From positions 1 to 28,880 of the forward strand of contig CAJTMS010000022.1 in assembly GCA_910577155.1 (NCBI GenBank): DNA of 28,880 nt, in the 5' to 3' direction. Positions 7,520 to 16,432 of the stretch are shown one piece after another. How positions within the stretch are numbered: position 1 is the first letter of the stretch; each line of letters opens with the position of its first letter. The notes beneath the pieces were generated by a model. That model had not been told where the DNA came from, searched no databases, and saw only the letters and a program-made list of their open reading frames with translations. The position numbers and the translations under genes were made by a program. This stretch comes from an uncultured Mailhella sp. (GTDB lineage: Bacteria; Desulfobacterota; Desulfovibrionia; Desulfovibrionales; Desulfovibrionaceae).

Positions 7520-9169
7520 ATGTCAGAATTTAAACTTATTGAAAAAACTCTTGGACAAATTTTAGACCATACTGTCAGTCTTTATCCTCAGAATACAGCA
7601 TTTATTTATACTGAGAGAGGGCTGCGTTTAACGTGGAAAGAATTTCAGGAAGAAGTTGATGCCATTGCAAAAGGCTTAATGGCTCTCGGTATTCGAAAAG
7701 GCGAGAAAATAGCTATTTGGTCCCCCAATGTTCCCCATTGGATTTCTTTTATGTTTGCCATTGCAAAAGTGGGGGCAATTCTTATTACGGTCAACACCAA
7801 TTACCGCAGCAATGAACTTTGTTATCAGCTCCGGCAATCAGAATGTGAAAATCTTTGTCTTGTTAAAAGTTACCGCGAGCATGATTTTTTAGCGACACTC
7901 GGTTCCATTGCCCCGGAAGTTTTTACACAGGAAAAAGGAGAACTGCACTGTGAAAAGCTCCCTCATCTCAAAAGGGTCATTTATTTTAGCGACGATGAGC
8001 AAAAAAATATGTTCTCGGTGGAAGAAATAAAAAAACTCGGTATCGCTGTTTCCGATGAGGAATTTCAAAAACGGCAGGACAGCGTCAACCCCTATGACAC
8101 TGTTAATATGCAGTATACGTCCGGCACGACGGGTTTCCCTAAAGGAGTCATGCTCAGTCATGTGAATATCGGCAACAACGGCTTTTGGATTGGGGAAAAC
8201 CAAAAACTCACTTCCAAGGATACAGCCTGTCTTCCTGCTCCCTTTTTCCACTGTTTAGGCTGTGTTCTGGGGCTTCTTGCAGATATTACCCACGGAACCT
8301 GCTCCGTTGTGCTTGAAAATTTCAATCCAGTGCAGGTTATGGCAGCAGTAGAATCGGAAAAATGCACCTCTCTGATTGGTGTGCCAAGCATGTATCTTTC
8401 TATTGTGGAGCATAAGCTTTTCAAAAAATTCAATTACTCCACCTTGCGGACAGGCATTATGAGCGGAGCTATTTGCCCTATTCCGCTGATGCAGCGTGTT
8501 GTCGATGAAATGAACATGCATGAAATCACTATTCCCTACGGACTGACTGAAAATTCTCCTGTTATGACCATGTCCACCACCAATGAAACCATTGAAGACA
8601 GATGTGCGACTGTGGGCAAGGCTATGCCCGGTATTGAAGTAGAAATCCATGACCCGGAAACAAACCAAAAACTTCCGCCCAATCAGCCCGGTGAAATTTG
8701 CAGCCGCGGCTATTGCGTCATGCAGGGGTATTATAAAAATCAAGAAGCGACAGACAGTGTTATTGATAAAGACGGCTGGCTTCATTCCGGTGATATCGGT
8801 GTTCTTGATGAGCGAGGCTATTTACGGATAACAGGCAGAATTAAAGATATGATAGTGCGCGGAGGAGAAAATATTTATCCGCGTGAACTGGAAGAATTCC
8901 TTATTCATATGCCCGATGTTCTTGATGTGCAGGTTGTCGGTTTTCCTTCCCGCAAATACGGGGAAGATATTGCAGCCTTTTTTCTGACGCGCAACGGAAA
9001 AATTATCAAGGCAGAAGATGTGCGTGATTTTTGCCGCGGACGTATTGCATGGCATAAAATCCCCCGTCAGGTTGCAACAGTAGAACAATATCCGCAAACC
9101 GCCAATGGTAAAATCCAAAAATTCAAATTGCGGGAACTTGCCATAGAACGTTTTGTCCAAGACAAATAA
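7520..9169 (+). CDS. AMP-forming fatty acyl-CoA ligase (first copy)
   Basis: A 549-residue member of the ANL superfamily. It would activate a carboxylic acid, probably a fatty acid, to acyl-AMP and then acyl-CoA. The P-loop signature YTSGTTGFPKG is at 199-209. The A5 motif reads IPYGLTENSP. The hinge region reads GWLHSGDIGVLDERGYLRITGR, followed by IVRGGENIYPRELEEFL, and the catalytic A10 lysine is in PQTANGKIQK near the C-terminus. The reading frame is open further upstream (TTG at 7463), but 7520 is the first ATG and aligns with the family start. The ribosome-binding site is weak. It starts 150 bases after nfnB, beyond a terminator, and is followed 31 bases later by the rlmM-like gene. Chain-length preference cannot be read from sequence. 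Confidence 0.88.
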   Translation: MSEFKLIEKTLGQILDHTVSLYPQNTAFIYTERGLRLTWKEFQEEVDAIAKGLMALGIRKGEKIAIWSPNVPHWISFMFAIAKVGAILITVNTNYRSNELCYQLRQSECENLCLVKSYREHDFLATLGSIAPEVFTQEKGELHCEKLPHLKRVIYFSDDEQKNMFSVEEIKKLGIAVSDEEFQKRQDSVNPYDTVNMQYTSGTTGFPKGVMLSHVNIGNNGFWIGENQKLTSKDTACLPAPFFHCLGCVLGLLADITHGTCSVVLENFNPVQVMAAVESEKCTSLIGVPSMYLSIVEHKLFKKFNYSTLRTGIMSGAICPIPLMQRVVDEMNMHEITIPYGLTENSPVMTMSTTNETIEDRCATVGKAMPGIEVEIHDPETNQKLPPNQPGEICSRGYCVMQGYYKNQEATDSVIDKDGWLHSGDIGVLDERGYLRITGRIKDMIVRGGENIYPRELEEFLIHMPDVLDVQVVGFPSRKYGEDIAAFFLTRNGKIIKAEDVRDFCRGRIAWHKIPRQVATVEQYPQTANGKIQKFKLRELAIERFVQDK

Positions 9170-9200
9170 TTTAAAACAACGCTTTTCAAGATAACATACC

Positions 9201-10160
9201 ATGGAAAAAATGTGCGTTTATATTGCTCCGCGCTTTTTCGAGCATGAACTCAAAAAAGAACTGGGCTACCTCGGCATTCCCATTCATACACAATACGGAC
9301 GCTTTTTTTACTGCGAGCAAAAAAATGCGCAGCCTGTTTGGGCACAAAATACATGGTATAATCCTAAAATATTGGAAATCAGCTCCATCGGTGACGCCTG
9401 CAAAAAACTCAAAGCTATCCAGCGAAACTGGCACTCCTGTCCCATAGATTTTTTTCGGCGGGTAAAACTGATTGAAGAAAAACTTCCCCCCATTCATTTT
9501 AAAAGCCATGAATACGGTACTGCCTGCCCTGCGTCCAATTTAGGAGCATGGACATTACTCAGCCCCACAAGCCTTTTATACAGCACGCAAACAACTTCCG
9601 CGTTTCCCCACGGAGAAGTTAATTTTATGGAAAATAAAGAAGAACCTCCCAGCCGTGCCTATTTGAAGCTCTGGGAAATTTTCACCCTTTGCGATTATTA
9701 CCCAAATGCGGGTGACAATGCCATTGATTTAGGCGCATGCCCGGGGGGCTGGACATGGGTTATGGCAAAACATCAAGCCAAGGTTCTTGCCATTGATAAG
9801 GCTGAAATTATGCCTGAAATACAAAACATGCCCACTGTCACCTATGAAAGCAAAAGCGGATTTTCCCTTCGTCCACAGGATTATCCCCGCATTGACTGGC
9901 TTCTTTCCGATATGGCATGTTATCCCCCGCGCCTTTATGAGCTGACAAATAAGTGGCTGGAAAAAGGCAGCGTGGAAAATTTTATTTTTACCATAAAACT
10001 GCAGGGGGAAGACACAAAAGAACATATTGATTTATTTAGAAATATTAAAAATTCTACCCTTTTGCATTTATCCTGCAACAAGCATGAATTAACATGGATT
10101 TATGGAAAGATACAAAAAAATTTTCAAAAAAAACTTGACAATAAAATGGCAAATAACTAG
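9201..10160 (+). CDS. rlmM: RlmM-like 23S rRNA 2'-O-methyltransferase
   Basis: A 319-residue SAM-dependent RNA methyltransferase resembling RlmM, which 2'-O-methylates C2498 of 23S rRNA in E. coli. The N-terminal half would be the RNA-binding THUMP-like part. The C-terminal half is an FtsJ/RrmJ-type Rossmann domain with the SAM loop IDLGACPGGWTWVMAK (175-190). The catalytic K-D-K-E tetrad can be placed at Lys156 (AYLKLWE), Asp237 (LLSDMACYP), Lys266 (FTIKLQ) and Glu296 (NKHELTWIY). It is shorter than E. coli RlmM (about 366 residues), so the target base should not be assumed identical. No clear Shine-Dalgarno sequence precedes it; coupling to the upstream ligase gene is possible. Confidence 0.82.
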   Translation: MEKMCVYIAPRFFEHELKKELGYLGIPIHTQYGRFFYCEQKNAQPVWAQNTWYNPKILEISSIGDACKKLKAIQRNWHSCPIDFFRRVKLIEEKLPPIHFKSHEYGTACPASNLGAWTLLSPTSLLYSTQTTSAFPHGEVNFMENKEEPPSRAYLKLWEIFTLCDYYPNAGDNAIDLGACPGGWTWVMAKHQAKVLAIDKAEIMPEIQNMPTVTYESKSGFSLRPQDYPRIDWLLSDMACYPPRLYELTNKWLEKGSVENFIFTIKLQGEDTKEHIDLFRNIKNSTLLHLSCNKHELTWIYGKIQKNFQKKLDNKMANN

Positions 10161-10227
10161 ATTAAAGTTAACGTTTTTTAAAAACGATAAAGAAATTTAG
10201 CATTGAAAATCAAAAATGGAGACAAAA

Positions 10228-10503
10228 ATGACTAAAGCTGAACTTATTGAAAAAATCCATGCCAAATCTGGTTTACCAACAAAAGCAAAAACTGAAGCTG
10301 CTCTTGACGCAACCATTGCAGCAATTACTGAAAGCCTTTCTGCTGGTGAATCAATTACATTAACCGGTTTTGGTAGTTTTAAAGTAACTAAACGTGCTGC
10401 TCGCAAGGGTCGTAACCCACGTACTGGTCAAGAAATCAACATTCCACCATCTTCTGTTGTTAAATTCACTCCGGGTAAGAATCTTAAAGAAGCAGTAAAC
10501 TAA
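10228..10503 (+). CDS. HU-family nucleoid DNA-binding protein
   Basis: A 91-residue HU/IHF-type histone-like protein that bends and compacts DNA. It begins MTKAELIEKIHAKSGL, has the hydrophobic dimer core, the signature GFGSFKVTKRAARKGRNPRTG in the DNA-binding arm, and ends VKFTPGKNLKEAVN. The arm residue pattern RNPRTGQEI is that of HU rather than IHF. TGGAGA precedes the ATG at 10228; an upstream in-frame ATG at 10216 would add only four residues and would include this ribosome-binding site, so I reject it. The codons are simple and A/T-ending, as in highly expressed genes. A strong terminator follows. Confidence 0.96.
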   Translation: MTKAELIEKIHAKSGLPTKAKTEAALDATIAAITESLSAGESITLTGFGSFKVTKRAARKGRNPRTGQEINIPPSSVVKFTPGKNLKEAVN

Positions 10504-10532
10504 GTCTTTTTTGCCTACCTTAACATTGATTG

Positions 10533-10570
10533 AAAAGTACCTCCATGGTTTCTTGTGGGGTACTTTTTTT
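10533..10570 (+). terminator. Rho-independent terminator after the HU gene
   Basis: AAAAGTACC (10533-10541) pairs with GGTACTTTT (10559-10567), extended inward by CC/GG, and is followed by a T run. Confidence 0.92.
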
Positions 10571-10643
10571 TATTTAAAACTTTTTATTTCTTTTTCTGGC
10601 AAGATATGATAAAGTTACCTATCTTTCGCATAAAGGATAGTGT

Positions 10644-11429
10644 ATGAGTACAAATCTTATTATTTTAGGTGCAGGCGGACGCATGGGGTCTACTCTGGTT
10701 CGTCTTGCTTCCAATTCAAAAGACTTAAACGTTGTTGCTATTGTTGAACCCAGAGCTGAATTTGTGCCCCATGCACCCCAAGATTGTTTTGTGGCCTGCA
10801 GTTTAAAAGATTGTATTGAAAAATTCCCCCATGCCGTTGTTATTGATTTTACGTCAAAGACTTCAACCATGGAACATGCAAAACTTGCTGCAGCATATAA
10901 AAATCCCCTCGTTATCGGCACAACAGGACTCAGTGCTGAAGAAAAAAGCCAAATTGCAGAATATGCAAAAGAAACCCCGATTATGATGTCTCCCAATATG
11001 AGTGTCGGGGTTAATGTACTTCTCGATATTTTACCGAAACTGTCTGCCATGCTTGGTGATGATTATGATACCGAACTTCTGGAAATCCACCATAATTTAA
11101 AAAAAGACGCACCAAGCGGTACTGCCCTTCGCCTGGCAGAAGCGGTTGCTGAAGGAAAAGGCAAAAAATTGGAAGATGTTGCCTGCTATCACCGTGAAGG
11201 CATAATCGGCGAAAGACCAAAAGATGAAATCGGTATCCAAACCCTGCGCGGCGGCGATGTTGTAGGCGTTCATACTGTTTATTATATGGGATCCGGAGAA
11301 CGCATTGAAATTACCCATCATGCCCACTCAAGAGAAAATTTTGCCAATGGCGCCTTACGGGCTGCCCGCTGGCTCTCAACACAAAAAGCAGGCAGGCTTT
11401 ATTCCATGCACGATGTACTCAAGGGATAA
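10644..11429 (+). CDS. dapB: 4-hydroxy-tetrahydrodipicolinate reductase
   Basis: DapB reduces 4-hydroxy-tetrahydrodipicolinate with NAD(P)H in the diaminopimelate/lysine pathway, supplying meso-DAP for peptidoglycan. The 261-residue product has the nucleotide-binding loop LGAGGRMGSTL (8-18), the IGTTG motif at 91-95, SPNMSVGVN at 116-124 and the active-site segment HHNLKKDAPSGT (149-160), containing the proton-donor His and the Lys of the family. AAAGGA precedes the ATG and lies in a small hairpin (10620-10639) that could partly mask it. The stop codon is only three bases before nadE, so the two genes are translationally close and in one operon. Confidence 0.96.
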   Translation: MSTNLIILGAGGRMGSTLVRLASNSKDLNVVAIVEPRAEFVPHAPQDCFVACSLKDCIEKFPHAVVIDFTSKTSTMEHAKLAAAYKNPLVIGTTGLSAEEKSQIAEYAKETPIMMSPNMSVGVNVLLDILPKLSAMLGDDYDTELLEIHHNLKKDAPSGTALRLAEAVAEGKGKKLEDVACYHREGIIGERPKDEIGIQTLRGGDVVGVHTVYYMGSGERIEITHHAHSRENFANGALRAARWLSTQKAGRLYSMHDVLKG

Positions 11430-11432
11430 ATT

Positions 11433-12992
11433 ATGCGTTTTTATCTTTATCAAATTAATGGTAAATTGGGTGACATGCAAAAAAATGCAGAAAAAATCCT
11501 CAATTTTACCAAGGATTTTGGAAAAGATTGCTGTACCCTTTTGCCCTCACTTCCCCTTATCGGGCATCCCTGTGAAGAAATCAGCTACATCGGGGGCTTT
11601 TTTGAACGCGTAAAAAAACAGTCCCTTGCCTGCAGCCATACCAATATCCTTTATGAAAGCATTTCGTCTTTAGAAAATTTTTCTCAACAGGATTTTTCCG
11701 GGCAGGGATTTTTCCGCCGCGAATTTTCTTGGGAAACCTGCGGAACGTTTACACAAAGCAATACTCTTTTTACGCTCAATTCCCTGAAAATTTTTGCTCC
11801 GCACACGGATACCGATAATTTTGCTGAATTTCTTGCAAACCTCACTGTTCCTGAAGAAACACAGCTGATATATTTTGCTTGCGCCCACACATTTTACGAT
11901 GGTTTTTCCGTGCAAAAAATTCTTTCCGAATTTACTCAAAAACACCGGAAAGCCCTTGCTTATGTCAATGCCTGCGGAGCCAGTGACGGGACAGTTTTTG
12001 CCGGACAAAGCATGCTTTTTGATGAAAACGGCAGCATGCTTTTACAATTAAAACCATTTTCCGAAGACAGCGCCTATTTTGATTTTGACGGCAAAACGAT
12101 AACGGTACAAGAAAAGGATATTGCCCAAATTTCGGCTGATGGCTTATTATTTTTAGGAGCAAAAGAGGCTCTGTCAGACTACGCAAAGAAAACAAACATA
12201 AAAAAAGCCGTCATTGGACTGAGCGGCGGCATGGACTCTGCCCTTGTGGCATGCATTGCCTGTGAAGCCATGGGAAGTGAAAATATTACGGGCATACTCA
12301 TGCCTTCCCAGTATAATTCCAAGGAAAGCTTAGACGACGCACTTGCTCTTGCCAAAAATCTCGGCATTTCCTTTCATATTATCCATATTTCAGCCATTGC
12401 AAAAAGCTTTGAAAACGCTTTGGCAGCAAGTTTTGCCAAAGTTGAACCGCTCAGTAAAGAAAATGACACCACACCTGAAAATATCCAAGCACGAGCCCGC
12501 GGAAATCTTTTGACAGCCTTTGCCAACAGGATTGGCGCCATGGTTATTGGAACGGGCAATAAATCAGAAGCTGCCATGGGCTATTGCACACTTTATGGGG
12601 ATACGGTAGGAGCTTTGGAGCCTATTGCGGATATCTATAAATCCCGTGCCTATGCAGTTGCCAAATGGTATAATGACCAAAAAGGAAAAGAAATTATCCC
12701 CCGCAATGTTTTTTTAAAAGCTCCAACAGCCGAACTCAAACCCAATCAAAAAGATGAAGATACACTTCCTCCCTATCCCTATCTTGACAAAGTTCTTTAC
12801 CAGCTTTTGGAGCAGGGCAAAGCCCCGGAAGATATACACGAAGAACATTTAACCGATAATGATATCGCCCTCATCTATCACCGATTAAAAACAAGCGAAT
12901 TTAAAAGAAAACAATGCCCTTTCCCCGTCATTCTTTCTTCTTGTCCTTTTGGCAAAAAGTGGAACCCTCCGTCAAGTGCTAAAGTTTTCTAA
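11433..12992 (+). CDS. nadE: NAD+ synthase with a degenerate glutaminase domain
   Basis: NadE amidates deaminated NAD to NAD+. The C-terminal ATP-pyrophosphatase domain is intact: SGGMDS at 264-269, then MPSQYNSKESLDDA (290-303), GTGNKSE at 373-379, and PTAELKPNQKDEDTLPPY (431-448). The N-terminal ~235 residues have the layout of the nitrilase-type glutaminase domain (start YQINGKLGDMQKNA; later LAYVNACGASDGTVFAGQSML), but the catalytic triad is missing. The expected Glu of the FPE motif is Ser39, the CED motif is replaced near residues 120-126 (IFAPHTD), and the Lys region is altered and shortened. The enzyme is therefore probably ammonia-dependent despite its two-domain length of 519. AAGGGA lies before the ATG. 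Confidence 0.92.
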   Translation: MRFYLYQINGKLGDMQKNAEKILNFTKDFGKDCCTLLPSLPLIGHPCEEISYIGGFFERVKKQSLACSHTNILYESISSLENFSQQDFSGQGFFRREFSWETCGTFTQSNTLFTLNSLKIFAPHTDTDNFAEFLANLTVPEETQLIYFACAHTFYDGFSVQKILSEFTQKHRKALAYVNACGASDGTVFAGQSMLFDENGSMLLQLKPFSEDSAYFDFDGKTITVQEKDIAQISADGLLFLGAKEALSDYAKKTNIKKAVIGLSGGMDSALVACIACEAMGSENITGILMPSQYNSKESLDDALALAKNLGISFHIIHISAIAKSFENALAASFAKVEPLSKENDTTPENIQARARGNLLTAFANRIGAMVIGTGNKSEAAMGYCTLYGDTVGALEPIADIYKSRAYAVAKWYNDQKGKEIIPRNVFLKAPTAELKPNQKDEDTLPPYPYLDKVLYQLLEQGKAPEDIHEEHLTDNDIALIYHRLKTSEFKRKQCPFPVILSSCPFGKKWNPPSSAKVF

Positions 12993-13012
12993 TTATTTTA
13001 CGAGGATATAGT

Positions 13013-14725
13013 ATGTCAGACCAAGTTATCCCTCAATGGCAGCCACATTATGAGCATGATGCTCCCGCGGAATTTAATTTTGTTCCCTGCAACCTGCAGG
13101 ACTATCTTGTGGAAGCAGCAAAAACAGCAGGAAAAACCCTTGCCGTCCAATTCCATAATTTCAAAATAACCTATGAAAAACTCAATGAAAAAGCAGAAAA
13201 TGTTGCTGCTGCTTTCAGGAATTTAGGCATTGAAAAAGGGGACAGAATTGCCATTATGCTTCCGAATCTCCCGCAGACAGTCATAGCATTTTGGGGAGCA
13301 ATCAAAGCCGGAGCCATTGTGGTGATGACCAATCCTCTCTATATGGAAAAAGAGTTAACCCACCATTTCAACGACTCTAAACCAAAAATTCTCGTTACCC
13401 TTGATTTATTCTGGTCTAAAATTGAACCGTTAAAACAAAGCCTCGGCGTTGAAAAATTTGTTATTACAAGAACATCTGAAGCCTTGGCTTTTCCTTTAAA
13501 TATTCTTCAAACTATTAAAGCAAAACGCTCCCATGAATTTATAAAAATCCCTTTTAATGAAAAAAATATCATTCCATGGAAAAAACTTCTGGGTACTAAA
13601 GAGCGCTACGTCGCCCCTGATTCCGATCCAAAAACGACCATTGCCCTTTTGCAGTATACAGGCGGAACAACAGGCTTTTCAAAAGGAGCCATGCTTACCC
13701 ATGCCAACTTGACTATACAAATCCAGCAATTGCTGGAAGTTTTGCATACAAAAGAACACCCCATGCAGCATTTATTTATTGGGGTTATGCCTTTCTTCCA
13801 TGTTTTCGGACTTGTTGGCTGTTTGATTTTACCGACGGTGATGAAATCCCCGACCATTCCTGTTCCCCGTTACGTTCCTGCCGACCTTTTGGAAATTATC
13901 AAAAAATATCGCCCCACTTTCTTCTGCGGAGCTCCGGCCATTTATATTTCTCTGATGCAGCAAAAGAAAATTAAAGACGTGGACATGACCTGTATCCAAT
14001 ACTGTATTTCAGGCTCATCACCTTTTCCTCTTGCCAGCCTAAAACGCTTCCAAGACCTTACAAAAGCAAAAATTACCGAAGGTTTGGGATTGACCGAAGC
14101 TTCTCCTGTTGTTTCTGCCAATCCACTGTTTGGATTACAAAAAGCTGGTTCCATCGGTATGGCTATTCCCGGAACAGAGCTGAAAATCGTTGACCCGGAA
14201 GACGGCGTCACAGAATGCGGAACCAATCAGCCCGGCGAGCTTCTGGTGAAAGGTCCGCAAGTCATGCTTGGTTATTGGAATCACCCTGAAGAAACTGCCA
14301 ACAGCATTCGTGACGGCTGGCTCTATACCGGTGATATTGCCTATCGTGATGACGACGGCTATCACTTTATTGTGGACAGAAAAAAAGATATGGCTATTGT
14401 GGGCGGATATAATGTCTATCCCAGTGAAATTGATGAAGTTCTTTATGAATACCCCAAAATCCATGAGGCTGTTTCTTTAAGCATTCCTCACCGCTCAAAA
14501 GGGGAAATTTTAAAAGCCTATATTGTTCCAAAGCCCGGAGAAAAAATCAGTGCAGCGGAAATCATGGCATTTTGCCGTGAAAAACTGGCTTCTTACAAAG
14601 TTCCCCGTATGATTGAAATCCGTGAAGAACTGCCTAAAAGTATGGTTGGCAAAATACTGCGCCGTGCTTTACGGGACGAAGAAGAAAAGAAGCTTCAGGC
14701 AGAAAAAGAGAAAGAAGATAAATAA
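13013..14725 (+). CDS. Long-chain fatty acid-CoA ligase (second copy, FadD-like)
   Basis: A 570-residue AMP-forming acyl-CoA ligase that would activate long-chain fatty acids at the cytoplasmic face of the membrane. The P-loop is YTGGTTGFSKG at 215-225, the A5 motif ITEGLGLTEASP, the hinge GWLYTGDIAYRDDDGYHFIVDRKKD, and the C-terminal catalytic Lys in SMVGKILRRALRDEE. It ends in a highly charged Lys/Glu tail. It shares the fold but not close sequence with the ligase at 7520. Spacing is 20 bases after nadE and 15 before the first SGNH gene, all on one strand, suggesting one transcript. GAGGAT precedes the ATG. The acyl substrate and the reason for linkage to the next two genes are unknown. Confidence 0.9.
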   Translation: MSDQVIPQWQPHYEHDAPAEFNFVPCNLQDYLVEAAKTAGKTLAVQFHNFKITYEKLNEKAENVAAAFRNLGIEKGDRIAIMLPNLPQTVIAFWGAIKAGAIVVMTNPLYMEKELTHHFNDSKPKILVTLDLFWSKIEPLKQSLGVEKFVITRTSEALAFPLNILQTIKAKRSHEFIKIPFNEKNIIPWKKLLGTKERYVAPDSDPKTTIALLQYTGGTTGFSKGAMLTHANLTIQIQQLLEVLHTKEHPMQHLFIGVMPFFHVFGLVGCLILPTVMKSPTIPVPRYVPADLLEIIKKYRPTFFCGAPAIYISLMQQKKIKDVDMTCIQYCISGSSPFPLASLKRFQDLTKAKITEGLGLTEASPVVSANPLFGLQKAGSIGMAIPGTELKIVDPEDGVTECGTNQPGELLVKGPQVMLGYWNHPEETANSIRDGWLYTGDIAYRDDDGYHFIVDRKKDMAIVGGYNVYPSEIDEVLYEYPKIHEAVSLSIPHRSKGEILKAYIVPKPGEKISAAEIMAFCREKLASYKVPRMIEIREELPKSMVGKILRRALRDEEEKKLQAEKEKEDK

Positions 14726-14740
14726 CACACTCAAATTTCT

Positions 14741-16423
14741 ATGAAAATTGCAGTTGTTGGAACGTCAAACAGTATTCGGCTTGACGGGTATTTTCCCATG
14801 TATCAAGCCATTGAATATCCCAATACGGTTGACAATTTGTCCCTTGGCGGCTCAAATTGTCAACTTATTCCCTATAGCATAGAAAAATACAAAATCTTTG
14901 ATAACTATGATTTTCTGATTACTGACTGCGCGGTCAATGACGGCGATTATTTATCCAATGCACTTCGCACTCCCGATTGGCTCTATAATGAACTGTATTC
15001 CATCATGTCCATGATAAAAGAGGCTCCGATACGGCATGTGCACTTGGTTTTTCCTTATGATATTCCATACAAAGAACACTATACTATCCATTGTCAGGTT
15101 TGTCAGGAACTTGAAATCCCTTATATTGACATCGAAAAAATCCTTATCACAAGCTCACGGCTGGGACAAAAAGAACTCTATTTTGACAAACAGCATATTT
15201 CCTACTTTCTTTCCAAACAAATAGCATACCTCATCAAAGAGAAAAGAAAAAATTTATTTTCAAAACCGGCAATAAAAAATACCTCTTCGTGTTACAAAAG
15301 TAAAAAATATATTTTTTATTCTCTGCCTGAAAAGTTTAAAACTGCGTTTCCCCTTTGTACCAAAGCGTCTTCCCTTCTCACAAATGATTTTATACTATTA
15401 AAAAATTCCGATACGCTTTTTCTTGATGATTTACCGGCAATGGACCTTGAAAGTATTTTCTTCTGGACAAATACAAAGGCAGGGTATTTTTCGCTTGCTT
15501 CAGAAAAGCATGCACAAAATTATAATTTATTTTATCAGGAAAATCAGTACATGTATTTCAGACCCATTCCTTACCGCCCTTTTCCTGTTAATAAATTTTT
15601 AAAACTGCAGGTGGGGCTTGACCCAAACTACCCTGTTTCTCCTCCTGAATTTACGCCGGAGCCTCTTTATACCGACAACAACGAGCTTATTCTCAATTCT
15701 TTTCTTTTTTCTCAGCCCCTTAACCCGCCTCTTTCATGGAAAGAAAAAAAACTTCCTGATACATCAGAACAATATATTGCGGCATTCCAAAGAATTTATG
15801 CTTTCATGACGACTGTTCCGCTGCTCGCAAATAATGACAAGTTCAAATATGTTTCTGCTGACTACATTTATATTGCAGCGCATCTCTATCCCCAAAATCA
15901 AATCCTGCGCAGGGAATTTGTAAAACGGATAAAAAAAGCCGATAATCCGTATTTTCTCTGCGCATATGTAAAACTGCATGTTTTGCCCAGAAAAAAATAT
16001 TCCATGGCAGTAAAGCTGTTAAAGCATGTTCTTGCACAAACGATAATTCCGGCTGCAGCGGCAGATTTAGTTCATTGTTTTATTGAATTAAAACAGTATG
16101 AAGAAGCGCTTAAAAATGTTCAATTAATTTCTGAAAGACGCTATACGATAAAATACGTGCAATTACTCTGTACTATTTATACCCGCATGAATGTGCCCGA
16201 TCTTTTTTTTAAAAATGCACAAAAAATATTGGCTCTGAATGAAGGCTATTCTTATCTTATTGATTTAATTGATGACTGTGTTGCTATGAAAAAATATCGT
16301 GAGGCATTACAGTATCTGCAAATACTTTTTGAAGATACAAGGAACTTTGCATATAAAAAACGCTATGACATCATTATGAAGAAAATGGAAGAAATACAAG
16401 CAGAAATAAAAAATCAAGAGTAA
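14741..16423 (+). CDS. SGNH-hydrolase-like protein with C-terminal helical repeats (paralogue A)
   Basis: A 560-residue protein of no named family that I recognise. The N-terminal ~165 residues fit an SGNH/GDSL esterase fold: block I VGTSNS (6-11) with candidate nucleophile Ser9, block II SLGGS (34-38), block III CAVND (63-67) with Asn66, and block V Asp149-x2-His152. The middle part (about 200-340) looks beta-rich with many aromatic residues. From about 370 to the end the sequence becomes helical, with pairs of helices resembling TPR-type repeats (YEEALKNVQLI; YREALQYLQILFED). No signal peptide is visible, so it is probably cytoplasmic. It has no clear ribosome-binding site and lies 15 bases after the acyl-CoA ligase gene. 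A carbohydrate or lipid esterase/acyltransferase role is inference. Confidence 0.75.
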   Translation: MKIAVVGTSNSIRLDGYFPMYQAIEYPNTVDNLSLGGSNCQLIPYSIEKYKIFDNYDFLITDCAVNDGDYLSNALRTPDWLYNELYSIMSMIKEAPIRHVHLVFPYDIPYKEHYTIHCQVCQELEIPYIDIEKILITSSRLGQKELYFDKQHISYFLSKQIAYLIKEKRKNLFSKPAIKNTSSCYKSKKYIFYSLPEKFKTAFPLCTKASSLLTNDFILLKNSDTLFLDDLPAMDLESIFFWTNTKAGYFSLASEKHAQNYNLFYQENQYMYFRPIPYRPFPVNKFLKLQVGLDPNYPVSPPEFTPEPLYTDNNELILNSFLFSQPLNPPLSWKEKKLPDTSEQYIAAFQRIYAFMTTVPLLANNDKFKYVSADYIYIAAHLYPQNQILRREFVKRIKKADNPYFLCAYVKLHVLPRKKYSMAVKLLKHVLAQTIIPAAAADLVHCFIELKQYEEALKNVQLISERRYTIKYVQLLCTIYTRMNVPDLFFKNAQKILALNEGYSYLIDLIDDCVAMKKYREALQYLQILFEDTRNFAYKKRYDIIMKKMEEIQAEIKNQE

Positions 16424-16432
16424 GCAAAAGCT

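Noticed and set aside
10172..10186. Palindrome CGTTTTT-T-AAAAACG before the HU gene as terminator or operator
   Set aside because: It is AT-only except for its ends and common by chance in this composition; no matching promoter or T run could be assigned.
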